Positions 14,424-21,339 of a DNA stretch of 25,230 nucleotides are shown here, one piece after another. Numbering within the stretch: the first letter of the stretch is position 1; every line of letters starts with the position of its first letter. The notes under the pieces are model-generated. The model had not been told where the DNA came from, did not search any database, and was given only the letters and a program-made list of their open reading frames with translations. Source of the stretch: CAYWMP01 sp964459445 (lineage in GTDB: Bacteria; Desulfobacterota; DSM-4660; Desulfatiglandales; HGW-15); assembly GCA_964459445.1 (NCBI GenBank), contig CAYWMP010000079.1, positions 1 to 25,230 on the forward strand, given 5' to 3'. Position numbers and translations under genes: made by a program.

Positions 14424-14818
14424 GTCTTCAATATCTTTACGAAGGTTTTCCGTGACCTAGGGCCGTCGAAATCACAGAAAAAGATCTTTTGCCAGGTTCC
14501 CAGGACAAGACGGCCGTTTTCTATAATCACCGATACCGAACTCCCCATCAAAGAGGCCTTGATATGGCTGTCCGCATTCCCCTCTAAATGGCGATACCCT
14601 CGGCCCTCAGGAATCAATTCATTGAGTGTTGCAATGATGTCTTCGCAGACCGCCGGATCGGCGCCTTCGTTAATGGTAATCCCTGCCGTGGTATGGGGAA
14701 CATAGACTGTGCAGATGCCGTCTTCGACGCCTGCCTTTGATACCTCCTTCTGAACCATTGATGTGATATCTGCCATCTCGGTCCGGGAGTTGGTCCTGAC
14801 ACTCAAAGTGATGGGCAT
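14414..14818 (-). CDS. yjbQ: YjbQ family (UPF0047) protein
   Basis: A 134-aa cytosolic protein with the whole family signature: TVYVPHTTAGITINEGADP (38-54 with His42), YRHLEGNADSHIKASLMG (75-92 with His77 and His85) and GRLVLGTWQKIFFCDFDGPRSR (102-123). Family members are annotated as secondary thiamine-phosphate synthases on the basis of weak rescue activity; the physiological role is unsettled. Length is typical (130-140 aa). The ATG has a good GAGGAGG site on the minus strand (14824-14830). It lies 18 bp after the stop of the PilZ-like/methyltransferase gene on the same strand and is probably co-transcribed with it. Confidence 0.93.
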   Translation of the reverse strand: MPITLSVRTNSRTEMADITSMVQKEVSKAGVEDGICTVYVPHTTAGITINEGADPAVCEDIIATLNELIPEGRGYRHLEGNADSHIKASLMGSSVSVIIENGRLVLGTWQKIFFCDFDGPRSRKTFVKILKTEN

Positions 14819-14836
14819 GTTGACCTCCTCGTTGCT

Positions 14837-16597
14837 CTAATGAAAATGCATTTCGAGAAACTTTATCACACCCGTATCCTCCTCATCCACTTTAAAACTC
14901 TCCAATTTATCCAAGCCGTCGCAAAGGGAGCGCACACCTTCCCTATTACGATAGATCAGGTACCACTCCGCACAGAATTCCGTAAGTATTCTGTGATAGT
15001 GCCCATCCAAAGAGTAATTGGAAAGCATGACGGTTCCTTCACCCATCAGCAGCTTTTGAATGTGCCTCAGAATGAATTTGCAGGTTTTGTCATCAAAGTA
15101 GTCAAATAGACCGAAGATGTAGATGAGATGGTATTTTTTCGAGTGCCGCCTTTTCCGGGCCACTTCCTTGAGGTAAGAACCGACGGCCTTATGGATGAAG
15201 GAAACCTCAAGCTTGCTGTTATGAATGATCCTGTTCTTATAGATATTTTCCTGGGAAAACCGAAGTGCTTCAATCTCCTGATCGAGCAAAGTCAGCGAGA
15301 TTCGATCACTCATGTCTCCGTTTTTTTGAATAAATTTTTCAATCTCAAGGGCCGGACCTGAACCGATGCTGAGGATGTTGAACTTTGATAGGTTCGATTC
15401 CCGGACGAGGGTAGCAATCTTGTCAGAGAGGAAATGGGTCCTGTTTCTGCTCGCCTGTGATAACGGGGTTTCCAAGGCATATTTGTTGAGAATCTGGGCA
15501 TAGAGGTTGGGGCCTTCATATCTGTTTTCATCAATCATTCTAATAGTTTCATAATCACCGGCATAACCAAGAGGTTTGAAATAAATGCGGTGCCAGAAGG
15601 GGCAAGGCAGAAGCAAGGGAAGCAGTTGATTTTGGAAATAGGCCTTATGCAGCCTTAGATCTTCATCCGACAATTCAGCGGCATAGGTTGCTTTGTCAAA
15701 CTTTCCTATGCGTCTGTCAAAGCGATCGAAATACAAGCCTTTCAGGGTTTCAAGCAATTCCTGGATAGGGATTTCCTTTGAGAGGGACAGGATTTGTGGG
15801 GATTCCAAATACGTTTTCAGGTCTTCCAGAAAACACCGCGTATCGGCCACGATACTTTTGAAAACAGGATCGACCTTGGAAAATTTTCTATATTTTTCTC
15901 TGAGCTCATCCGCGGACCGAATAATGAGGTCCAAAGACTCCTGTTTTTCAATAAGATCGACATTGAAAATTTGATGCCTCGGTTCGACTACTATTTTGTA
16001 TGTCTTGTCTTGGAAAAGGGCCTGGGTGATGATAACGGAGCCTTCGTATAGGACATCACCGTTTGAAAAAACCTGAACACCTCCTAGCGCTGTGCTCACC
16101 CTTAAGGAAAGGGCCTCTTCCGGAGAGCAAAAAAATGCGGCGCTATACCTAGAAATGTCAATGAGTTCAAATTCCCAATTTTTTTCATCAAGTGAAAAGC
16201 ACATGAAGTGACGCTTCTCTTTGTCCTGAGAAGAATAGCGTTTTGGGCGTATGGCGTATTTATTGGCCGAAGCATTTCGATAGGACGCATCGATTTCCAA
16301 TCCAATCCTATAAAAGGATTCTCCAAAAGCTTCATCCTGCCGGTGGTAGTACCGGACGATTCCATAACTGTGGATCTTTTTCCCATCACCTTTATCGAAA
16401 CGGAACTCAAGAGGCGTTCCAGGCAAAAAATAGCCTTCATGGGAAGGAATGAGGAATGAAAGCCCGAATTCGTCAAATTCACGGACCCTATATACCGCTT
16501 TCTTGATAGGTCCAAAAGGGTGCTCTATTTCAATCAAGACCGGATCGTCCAGAATGGGCGCGCTCCTCTTCCTTTTTCTCTTTTCGTTATAAGACAA
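14837..16597 (-). CDS. PilZ-like domain / SAM methyltransferase fusion
   Basis: A protein of 586 aa with the chosen start. The N-terminal about 210 residues look like two PilZ-like beta-barrel modules (for example VYRVREFDEFGLSFLIP and ELIDISRYSAAFFCSPEE). A helical middle region follows, then YFKPLGYAGDYETIRMI, common in large methyltransferases annotated as hydroxypalmitate methyl ester or extracellular-factor biosynthesis proteins. The class I methyltransferase domain has motif I NILSIGSGPALEIEKF (from about 407) and YIFGLFDYFDD. The substrate is unknown; PilZ suggests c-di-GMP response, but clear RxxxR and D/NxSxxG motifs are not obvious. TTG 16597 is preferred because AGGAGG (16605-16610) precedes it by 7 bases; a TTG at 16636 has no such site. 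Confidence 0.75.
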   Translation of the reverse strand: MSYNEKRKRKRSAPILDDPVLIEIEHPFGPIKKAVYRVREFDEFGLSFLIPSHEGYFLPGTPLEFRFDKGDGKKIHSYGIVRYYHRQDEAFGESFYRIGLEIDASYRNASANKYAIRPKRYSSQDKEKRHFMCFSLDEKNWEFELIDISRYSAAFFCSPEEALSLRVSTALGGVQVFSNGDVLYEGSVIITQALFQDKTYKIVVEPRHQIFNVDLIEKQESLDLIIRSADELREKYRKFSKVDPVFKSIVADTRCFLEDLKTYLESPQILSLSKEIPIQELLETLKGLYFDRFDRRIGKFDKATYAAELSDEDLRLHKAYFQNQLLPLLLPCPFWHRIYFKPLGYAGDYETIRMIDENRYEGPNLYAQILNKYALETPLSQASRNRTHFLSDKIATLVRESNLSKFNILSIGSGPALEIEKFIQKNGDMSDRISLTLLDQEIEALRFSQENIYKNRIIHNSKLEVSFIHKAVGSYLKEVARKRRHSKKYHLIYIFGLFDYFDDKTCKFILRHIQKLLMGEGTVMLSNYSLDGHYHRILTEFCAEWYLIYRNREGVRSLCDGLDKLESFKVDEEDTGVIKFLEMHFH

Positions 16598-16604
16598 ACG
16601 ACTT

Positions 16605-16610
16605 CCTCCT
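16605..16610 (-). promoter_or_regulatory. ribosome-binding site fixing a TTG start
   Basis: AGGAGG on the minus strand, 7 bases before TTG 16597. It decides the start of the PilZ-like/methyltransferase gene, which has no ATG in its N-terminal region. Confidence 0.65.
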
Positions 16611-16779
16611 AAGGATTTTGCGCAAGATTTGTGCAATGTTCGTACCAGGGAACCTCGGTGGATCGATCCGAATCGTTACGAGATTCCGGAGCGACAGGGA
16701 CAAGGAAGATGCAGGCGATTTTGCAGGGGCTGTGTGTCAGAAATACATGAATGGCGAGGTGCAAGAAAGTGTGAGTCGC

Positions 16780-17850
16780 CTAATATTCAATGATGCCTGA
16801 AGTAGTGTTATCTTCAAGAATACCGGATTGCTCGGTATCCTCGGCTTCTTTCCGGAAATACTCAAGAGTGCGATCAACCATGGCCTCAAGAAAAGGATCC
16901 AATTCAAGGATCGANNNNNNNNNNNNNNNNNNNNNNNNNNNNNNNNNNNNNNNNNNNNNNNNNNNNNNNNNNNNNNNNNNNNNNNNNNNNNNNNNNNNNN
17001 NNNNNNNNNNNNNNTCCTCCATGAGCGGTTTGACCTTATCGGGATTCGCAATCCATGAAACCATCATGGGATGGTTGAGTAGTTTGTCGACCTGAGAAGC
17101 GGTTAGGGCGTCTCCAGGAAGGTTATCGGTTGAAAGGAATTCGTAAACCATGGCCCTTTCGAGCAATGGGACGTTTTCATTAAGATAGGGTCTCAGTTTA
17201 AGGTAATCGGCCGAAGGATCTCCGGGGCCGGATTCTTTCAGACTATGGGCCTTTTCCAGGAGGGTCGCTGCATGGGGCAAAGAAGTTTCAATCATTTCGC
17301 CAAGATCTTGGAAGAAGGTTTCTTTTATGTCCTTTGATTGTTTCTTACTGTATCGGCCACATACGAATTCCAGTATCCCTGATTCATCATTAATGATACC
17401 CATGCCGAGATCGACCCCCATCGGCTGCTGGGGTATGAGGAGAAAGACGGCACGGTTTCCGAATCCATCAACCGGGCTGAGGTAGGCAACCGGATCATCC
17501 AGATCCAGAGTTTTGAGTAGGAACGGTGCGGGCTGAGAGGTCTCAAGCGCTTCGGTCGCAATCCCTTTTTGCTTTAGCCTGAATATCGTTTTTTTAACGG
17601 CTTTCTGTACCGTTTTGTGATCAAAGGCCTCCCTGACGGCTTCGATGAGATCAACAACATTGGGCGCATCCGCTGGCAATTTTTCAAGGAATGCCTGTGC
17701 CATAGCGGCGTTCGTCATTTGCTCTGTTACGTCGGCGGGCGAGAGTTGATCGGGATTTTCGAGGAGAGCCTGAAGACAATTCCTGTCTTCGGCAGTCAGT
17801 TGTGGAGATGGTGGGGTTTTTTTCTTTTGTTTCTTTTTTGCGCGCACCAT
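16780..17850 (-). CDS. hypothetical protein interrupted by an assembly gap
   Basis: I do not recognise this family. The N-terminus is very basic (MVRAKKKQKKKTPP), followed by helical segments and a central part with strand-like stretches (DDPVAYLSPVDGFGNRAVFLLIP, then GVDLGMGIINDESGILEFVC). The C-terminus is acidic (EAEDTEQSGILEDNTTSG). The frame is open on both sides of the 100-N gap, but because 100 is a default gap size the true missing length, and whether both sides are one gene, are unknown. The frame continues upstream to 18057, but that part overlaps the palindromic repeat, so a start at ATG 17850 or 17871 is more likely; neither has a good ribosome-binding site. The 180 bp downstream show no clear gene. 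Confidence 0.6.
   Translation of the reverse strand: MVRAKKKQKKKTPPSPQLTAEDRNCLQALLENPDQLSPADVTEQMTNAAMAQAFLEKLPADAPNVVDLIEAVREAFDHKTVQKAVKKTIFRLKQKGIATEALETSQPAPFLLKTLDLDDPVAYLSPVDGFGNRAVFLLIPQQPMGVDLGMGIINDESGILEFVCGRYSKKQSKDIKETFFQDLGEMIETSLPHAATLLEKAHSLKESGPGDPSADYLKLRPYLNENVPLLERAMVYEFLSTDNLPGDALTASQVDKLLNHPMMVSWIANPDKVKPLMEXXXXXXXXXXXXXXXXXXXXXXXXXXXXXXXXXXSILELDPFLEAMVDRTLEYFRKEAEDTEQSGILEDNTTSGIIEY
16915..17014. other. assembly gap of exactly 100 N
   Basis: One hundred consecutive N. This is the usual placeholder for a scaffold join of unknown size, so distances across it and the frame of the gene it interrupts are not reliable. Confidence 0.99.
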
Positions 17851-17992
17851 TTGTATAATCTTTTGTCCCATTCGGAGTTGATTAAACCCTATGCCACGGG
17901 GTGACAACTGATAACATAAACCCAATTCAACATCAAATAAAAACCCTAGTAGTTTTCTTGACTTAATCTCCCGTAGGTTTCTATAGTTAGTT

Positions 17993-18192
17993 AGTGCCCA
18001 TCCAGAAATGGCTATTTTTCGTAATTTTCCGTCTTCGCTAAAGCTACGACGGGACAAGCAGCGTCACGCTCAAATTCCAATCCTCAAAATACTACACGTA
18101 TTCCTGTGGTTGGAATTCTCGCCTTCCCCTGCACAAAGTACGGGATCTTCGACTTGAACTTGCAAAAACTATCTCATTTCTGGATGAACACT
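17993..18192. repeat. nested palindromic repeat, copy 2
   Basis: A 200-bp element in the 374-bp gap upstream of rnc. The outer arms 17993-18010 and 18175-18192 match at 16 of 18 positions, with a perfect 12-bp part, CATCCAGAAATG. The core 18061-18127 is the second copy of 13326-13392. In its inner stem AATTCCAA (18073-18080) pairs with TTGGAATT (18110-18117), and AATAC (18088-18092) with GTATT (18098-18102). The outer arms differ from copy 1. Confidence 0.7.
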
Positions 18193-18224
18193 TGTAACCA
18201 TCTATATCAATTATTGAGATTTAT

Positions 18225-18950
18225 ATGATGAGCGGACTGATCCACGAACAGGAATTGCAGACATTGACAGGAAAGCTGGGATATGAATTCAAGAATGGGG
18301 ATTTGTTGGCCGAGGCCTTAAGACACGCTTCTTATGTCAACGAACTCACAAGCTCGAGTAGGAGGGACAATGAGCGGCTCGAATTCCTCGGGGATGCCGT
18401 CCTCGATCTTGCCATAAGCCATATTCTCATGGATCTGTTTGAGGATGCAAAGGAAGGGGATTTGTCAAAGTACAGGGCCTCTGTTGTCAATGAGAAAGGG
18501 CTTTTTCAGGTGGCAAAGGAACTCCAATTGGGCAATTTTTTAATGCTCGGTAAGGGCGAAGAGCTCAGTGGAGGAAGAGAGAAACCTTCCTTACTCGCGA
18601 ACGCCTTTGAAGCCCTTATCGGAGCACTATATTTGGACAGCGGATTCCTCCGAACAAAGGAAATTATCAATGCCCTCTTCCTGCCCTATTTAAGCAAGAT
18701 TGATAGGGAGGATGTCGTTGAAGACTTCAAGAGTCTCCTTCAGGAATACACCCAGGAAAGCTTGAAGACCAGACCGGACTATGTTCTCATAGATGAAAGA
18801 GGCCCGGCTCATGATAAGGTCTTCACCGTCGCCCTCCGCCTCAATGGCGAAATCATGTCTGAGGGAGTAGGCAGAAGCAAAAAAGAGGCGGAACAAAGGG
18901 CAGCGAAGGAGGCCTTTCATTGTCTATCAGAAAACCCGAAAAACCACTAA
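18225..18950 (+). CDS. rnc: ribonuclease III
   Basis: Double-stranded-RNA endonuclease for rRNA and mRNA processing, active as a dimer. The 241-aa protein has the catalytic signature ERLEFLGDAVLDL (50-62), the second acidic motif in ANAFEALIGALYLD, and a C-terminal dsRNA-binding domain (DFKSLLQEYTQESLKTRPDY, then GRSKKEAEQRAAKEAF). Length is typical. Two adjacent ATG codons (18225 and 18228) are possible; the ribosome-binding site is weak. Its 3' end overlaps the radical SAM gene by 31 bp, and era follows, a common rnc-era grouping. Confidence 0.97.
   Translation: MMSGLIHEQELQTLTGKLGYEFKNGDLLAEALRHASYVNELTSSSRRDNERLEFLGDAVLDLAISHILMDLFEDAKEGDLSKYRASVVNEKGLFQVAKELQLGNFLMLGKGEELSGGREKPSLLANAFEALIGALYLDSGFLRTKEIINALFLPYLSKIDREDVVEDFKSLLQEYTQESLKTRPDYVLIDERGPAHDKVFTVALRLNGEIMSEGVGRSKKEAEQRAAKEAFHCLSENPKNH
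18906..18912 (+). promoter_or_regulatory. ribosome-binding site fixing a TTG start inside rnc
   Basis: AAGGAGG lies 7 bases before TTG 18920 within the end of rnc. It supports the TTG start of the radical SAM gene, whose conserved N-terminus begins only about 15 residues later. Confidence 0.65.
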
Positions 18951-19957
18951 TCGTTCCCGTCTTTATCCCGAATCAGGGCTGTCCCTATCAGTGTATCTAT
19001 TGCCGCCAGGAAACAATCACTTCACAAACATCCTCGTCTATAGACGGGTCATTTGTTAAAGCGCTTTTGGAACAGGCCATCAATTCCGCAGGGTTTGATG
19101 TCAAAAGAAATCCGCAGGTCGCCTTTTACGGCGGAACCTTCACGAGTCTAAAAAGAGACCTGATTTCAGAGCTCTTGAAGGCCGTCACGCCCTTTATTGA
19201 GCAAGGACAGTTCAAAGGCATTCGTGTATCGACCAGGCCGGATACCATGGATGAAAGCGTGCTGGTGCTGATGCGTCGCTTGGGCGTATCGACGGTTGAG
19301 TTAGGGACACAATCCATGGATGATCACGTATTGAAGATCAGCCAGAGAGGCCATAGGGGGAAGGACACCGTCAATTCGGTCCGCCTTTTGCGAAAACATG
19401 GATTCGAGGTAGGGATCCAGCTCATGCCCGGCCTCCCGGGCGATTCGGAAGAGAGATTCATTAATACCGTAGATAGCGTCATTAAGCTTCGACCGGATAT
19501 GGTAAGGCTCTATCCAACGATCGTTATCCGCGGGACGGCCCTGGCAAAATGGTATGAGCAAGGGATCTACACCCCTTTGCCATTAGGGGAAGCTGTTCGG
19601 ATTTGCAAAAAGAGCTGTATCCGCTTCGAAGAGGAAGAGATCCCCGTCATCAGGATCGGACTCATGTCGTCTCCAACCCTAATAGAGGAAGGCCGGATTT
19701 TGGCGGGGCCCTGGCACCCTGCCTTTGGTTTTTTGGTACGTTCGGCGATGCATTTGGATCGTATAAAAGCCCATCTGCCGGAATACGGTGAAATGGAGAG
19801 GATCAAGCTCAGGGTTCCTTCAAGAGAAATCCCTCTCGTGAGGGGATATAAGAATCGCGGCGTGCGTGAAATCGAGACGAAGACCGGAGCGAAAGTCATC
19901 AGCGTTGTGCCGGATGAAGCAATTCCAAGGGGCGAGGTGAGGTTCGATTGTGTTTAG
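18920..19957 (+). CDS. Elp3-like radical SAM protein
   Basis: A 345-aa radical SAM enzyme. The [4Fe-4S] cluster motif C21-x3-C25-x2-C28 (CPYQCIYC) is followed by VAFYGGTFTSL, the SAM-binding GG-type segment, and by STRPD and LGTQSMDD, typical of the Elp3/HemN-like branch. The C-terminal part (from about 260) carries no acetyltransferase domain, so it is not a full Elp3. The family is frequently beside rnc in Desulfobacterota and other anaerobes and is often annotated only as a radical SAM protein; an RNA-modification role is a guess from the neighbours. Starts at TTG 18920 with an AAGGAGG site, overlapping rnc. Cytosolic. Confidence 0.88.
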   Translation: MSIRKPEKPLIVPVFIPNQGCPYQCIYCRQETITSQTSSSIDGSFVKALLEQAINSAGFDVKRNPQVAFYGGTFTSLKRDLISELLKAVTPFIEQGQFKGIRVSTRPDTMDESVLVLMRRLGVSTVELGTQSMDDHVLKISQRGHRGKDTVNSVRLLRKHGFEVGIQLMPGLPGDSEERFINTVDSVIKLRPDMVRLYPTIVIRGTALAKWYEQGIYTPLPLGEAVRICKKSCIRFEEEEIPVIRIGLMSSPTLIEEGRILAGPWHPAFGFLVRSAMHLDRIKAHLPEYGEMERIKLRVPSREIPLVRGYKNRGVREIETKTGAKVISVVPDEAIPRGEVRFDCV

Positions 19958-20039
19958 GGGGATTCCGTGATTTTTTTAAATCCAGTATCCAGTTTCCCCG
20001 CGCCTATGCGACGAGGTATTACTCTCCTTCGCCAGAATG

Positions 20040-20059
20040 CCCCACGGTTTGCCGCGGGG
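20040..20059. repeat. GC-rich hairpin upstream of era
   Basis: CCCCACGG (20040-20047) pairs with CCGCGGGG (20052-20059) except at one position, around a TTTG loop. It lies in the 141-bp gap between the radical SAM stop and the era start, followed by GAGGCTTCACT. Such CCCC...GGGGAGGC hairpins look like dispersed palindromic units; there is no T-run, so it is not a clear terminator. Confidence 0.5.
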
Positions 20060-20098
20060 AGGCTTCACTGCTGCGATATCCATAAAGGAAAAGCAATC

Positions 20099-20989
20099 AT
20101 GAAAGACCAATTTCTCTCCGCCTTCATCGCCATCGTCGGGCCACCAAATGTCGGTAAATCGACATTATTGAACCTTTTGCTGGAGAGCAAGGTCGCTATT
20201 GTTTCGCCAAAACCTCAAACCACAAGGAACCGCATACTCGGTATTTATCATGGAGATGGTTATCAGATGGTCTTTATGGATACGCCGGGTATTCACAAGA
20301 CCCGGACGCCTCTCCACCAGAGTATGGTGGCTTCAGCAACGGCGGCGTTCACCGAAGTGGACGTCATAACGGTGATGATTGAGATATCTCACCCGGAGGA
20401 TCAAGAAATAGATATCATTTTGGGTCAAGTGAGAAAGGCCGGAAGGCCCTGTTTCCTTGTCATCAATAAGATAGATTTGAGACCGAGGGAAGAAATCCTC
20501 CCGATTATGGAACATTTCAACCGTTTGTATCCCTTCGAAGCAATCGTTCCGATATCGGCCTTAAAGGGCGATGGTGTTGATGAGCTCTTAAAGGAATTGG
20601 CATCAAGGCTCAGGCCCGGCCCCAAGTTTTTTCCCGAGGACATGAAAACAGACCAGACTGAATCATTTCTCATAGCCGAAATCATCCGCGAAAAAATCTA
20701 TTTCCATACAAAACAGGAAGTCCCCTACTCCGCCGCCGTGACGGTAGACGCTATAAAAGAGGTATCCGAGGGAGATCTTTTGAAAATCCAGGCACGTATC
20801 CATGTGGAATCGCCCTCCCAGAAGGCCATACTCATAGGCCGTAATGGTAAAATGATCAAAACAGTTGGCATGGCGGCGAGGTTGGATCTTGAGAAAATAT
20901 TCGATTTGAAGGTCTTTTTGGACCTGACGGTTCGGGTGGAAAAGAATTGGAGCAGGGATCCAAAGGCTCTTAAAAGACTGGGTTATTGA
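20099..20989 (+). CDS. era: GTPase Era
   Basis: Essential GTPase that binds 16S rRNA during maturation of the 30S subunit. The 296-aa protein has G1 GPPNVGKST (14-22), the QTTRNRILGIY switch region, G3 DTPG (61-64), G4 NKID (123-126) and a G5-like SAL. The C-terminal KH domain has GRNGKMIKTVGMAARLDLEK and ends in VRVEKNWSRDPKALKRLGY. ATG 20099 is chosen because AAAGGA precedes it and the family normally starts about 10-13 residues before G1; an open extension back to 19967 runs through the GC-rich hairpin and is not coding. A terminator follows about 50 bp after the stop. Confidence 0.97.
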   Translation: MKDQFLSAFIAIVGPPNVGKSTLLNLLLESKVAIVSPKPQTTRNRILGIYHGDGYQMVFMDTPGIHKTRTPLHQSMVASATAAFTEVDVITVMIEISHPEDQEIDIILGQVRKAGRPCFLVINKIDLRPREEILPIMEHFNRLYPFEAIVPISALKGDGVDELLKELASRLRPGPKFFPEDMKTDQTESFLIAEIIREKIYFHTKQEVPYSAAVTVDAIKEVSEGDLLKIQARIHVESPSQKAILIGRNGKMIKTVGMAARLDLEKIFDLKVFLDLTVRVEKNWSRDPKALKRLGY

Positions 20990-21038
20990 CCAAGAGGAGA
21001 CTAATTAGAGCCCAGAACTTGAACGGATTCATAAAAAA

Positions 21039-21075
21039 AAACCAACCTGGGAGGACAGGTTGGTTTCTCTTTAGG
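21039..21075. terminator. bidirectional terminator after era
   Basis: AAACCAACCTG (21039-21049) pairs with CAGGTTGGTTT (21056-21066) around a 6-base loop. A T-rich tail (TTTCTCTTT) follows on the plus strand and a run of T on the minus strand (the A-run at 21033-21041). Confidence 0.85.
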
Positions 21076-21223
21076 AGGAAAGAGGTCAATACTCTTTGAT
21101 GGTTAGAAAGAGCAAAACCCTTGCCAAAGTCGAAATAATCACAGAAAAACTCATATCTCGCTGATATTGCAATGATATTTCGATCACGCTCCTTTTCTAA
21201 CAACCTATCGAATCCTCCTAATA

Positions 21224-21239
21224 GTACAATATGTTGTAC
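21224..21239. promoter_or_regulatory. GTACAA palindrome, possible operator
   Basis: GTACAA (21224-21229) and TTGTAC (21234-21239) form a perfect inverted repeat with a 4-base spacer. The same GTACAACA/TGTTGTAC half-sites recur at 21299-21308 and 21330-21339. Confidence 0.4.
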
Positions 21240-21298
21240 CGAAAAAATCCAGTAGTCTGGGATTATGGTATAACTACTTGAAAATGTTTGAAAATTTT

Positions 21299-21339
21299 AA
21301 GTACAACAAATAATACTGTTAAATCAAAATGTTGTACTT
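21299..21339. repeat. 10-bp inverted repeat at the end of the response regulator gene
   Basis: AAGTACAACA (21299-21308) and TGTTGTACTT (21330-21339) are perfect inverted copies; the second lies inside the last codons of the minus-strand response regulator. It could form a hairpin after its stop codon, but no T-run follows on the minus strand. Confidence 0.45.

Noticed and set aside
16618..16800. Plus-strand 60-codon ORF in the gap before the N-interrupted gene
   Set aside because: TTG start without ribosome-binding site, and it overlaps the end of the opposite gene. It may be part of a dispersed repeat, which I cannot verify.
17851..18057. Upstream extension of the N-interrupted hypothetical protein
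   Set aside because: The extension runs into the arm of palindromic repeat copy 2 (17993 onward), so it is more likely non-coding read-through of an open frame.
13296..18192. Palindromic elements as integron attC sites
   Set aside because: No GTTRRRY-type core sites or integrase gene were seen, and the genes between the copies are in both orientations and not cassette-like.
19967..20098. N-terminal extension of Era by 44 codons
   Set aside because: It is translated from a GC-rich hairpin region, is absent from the Era family, and ATG 20099 has its own ribosome-binding site.
20970..21203. Minus-strand 77-codon ORF with TTG start and an upstream AGGAGG
   Set aside because: It reads straight through the strong terminator hairpin at 21039-21066 and into the end of era; the composition looks like translated non-coding DNA.
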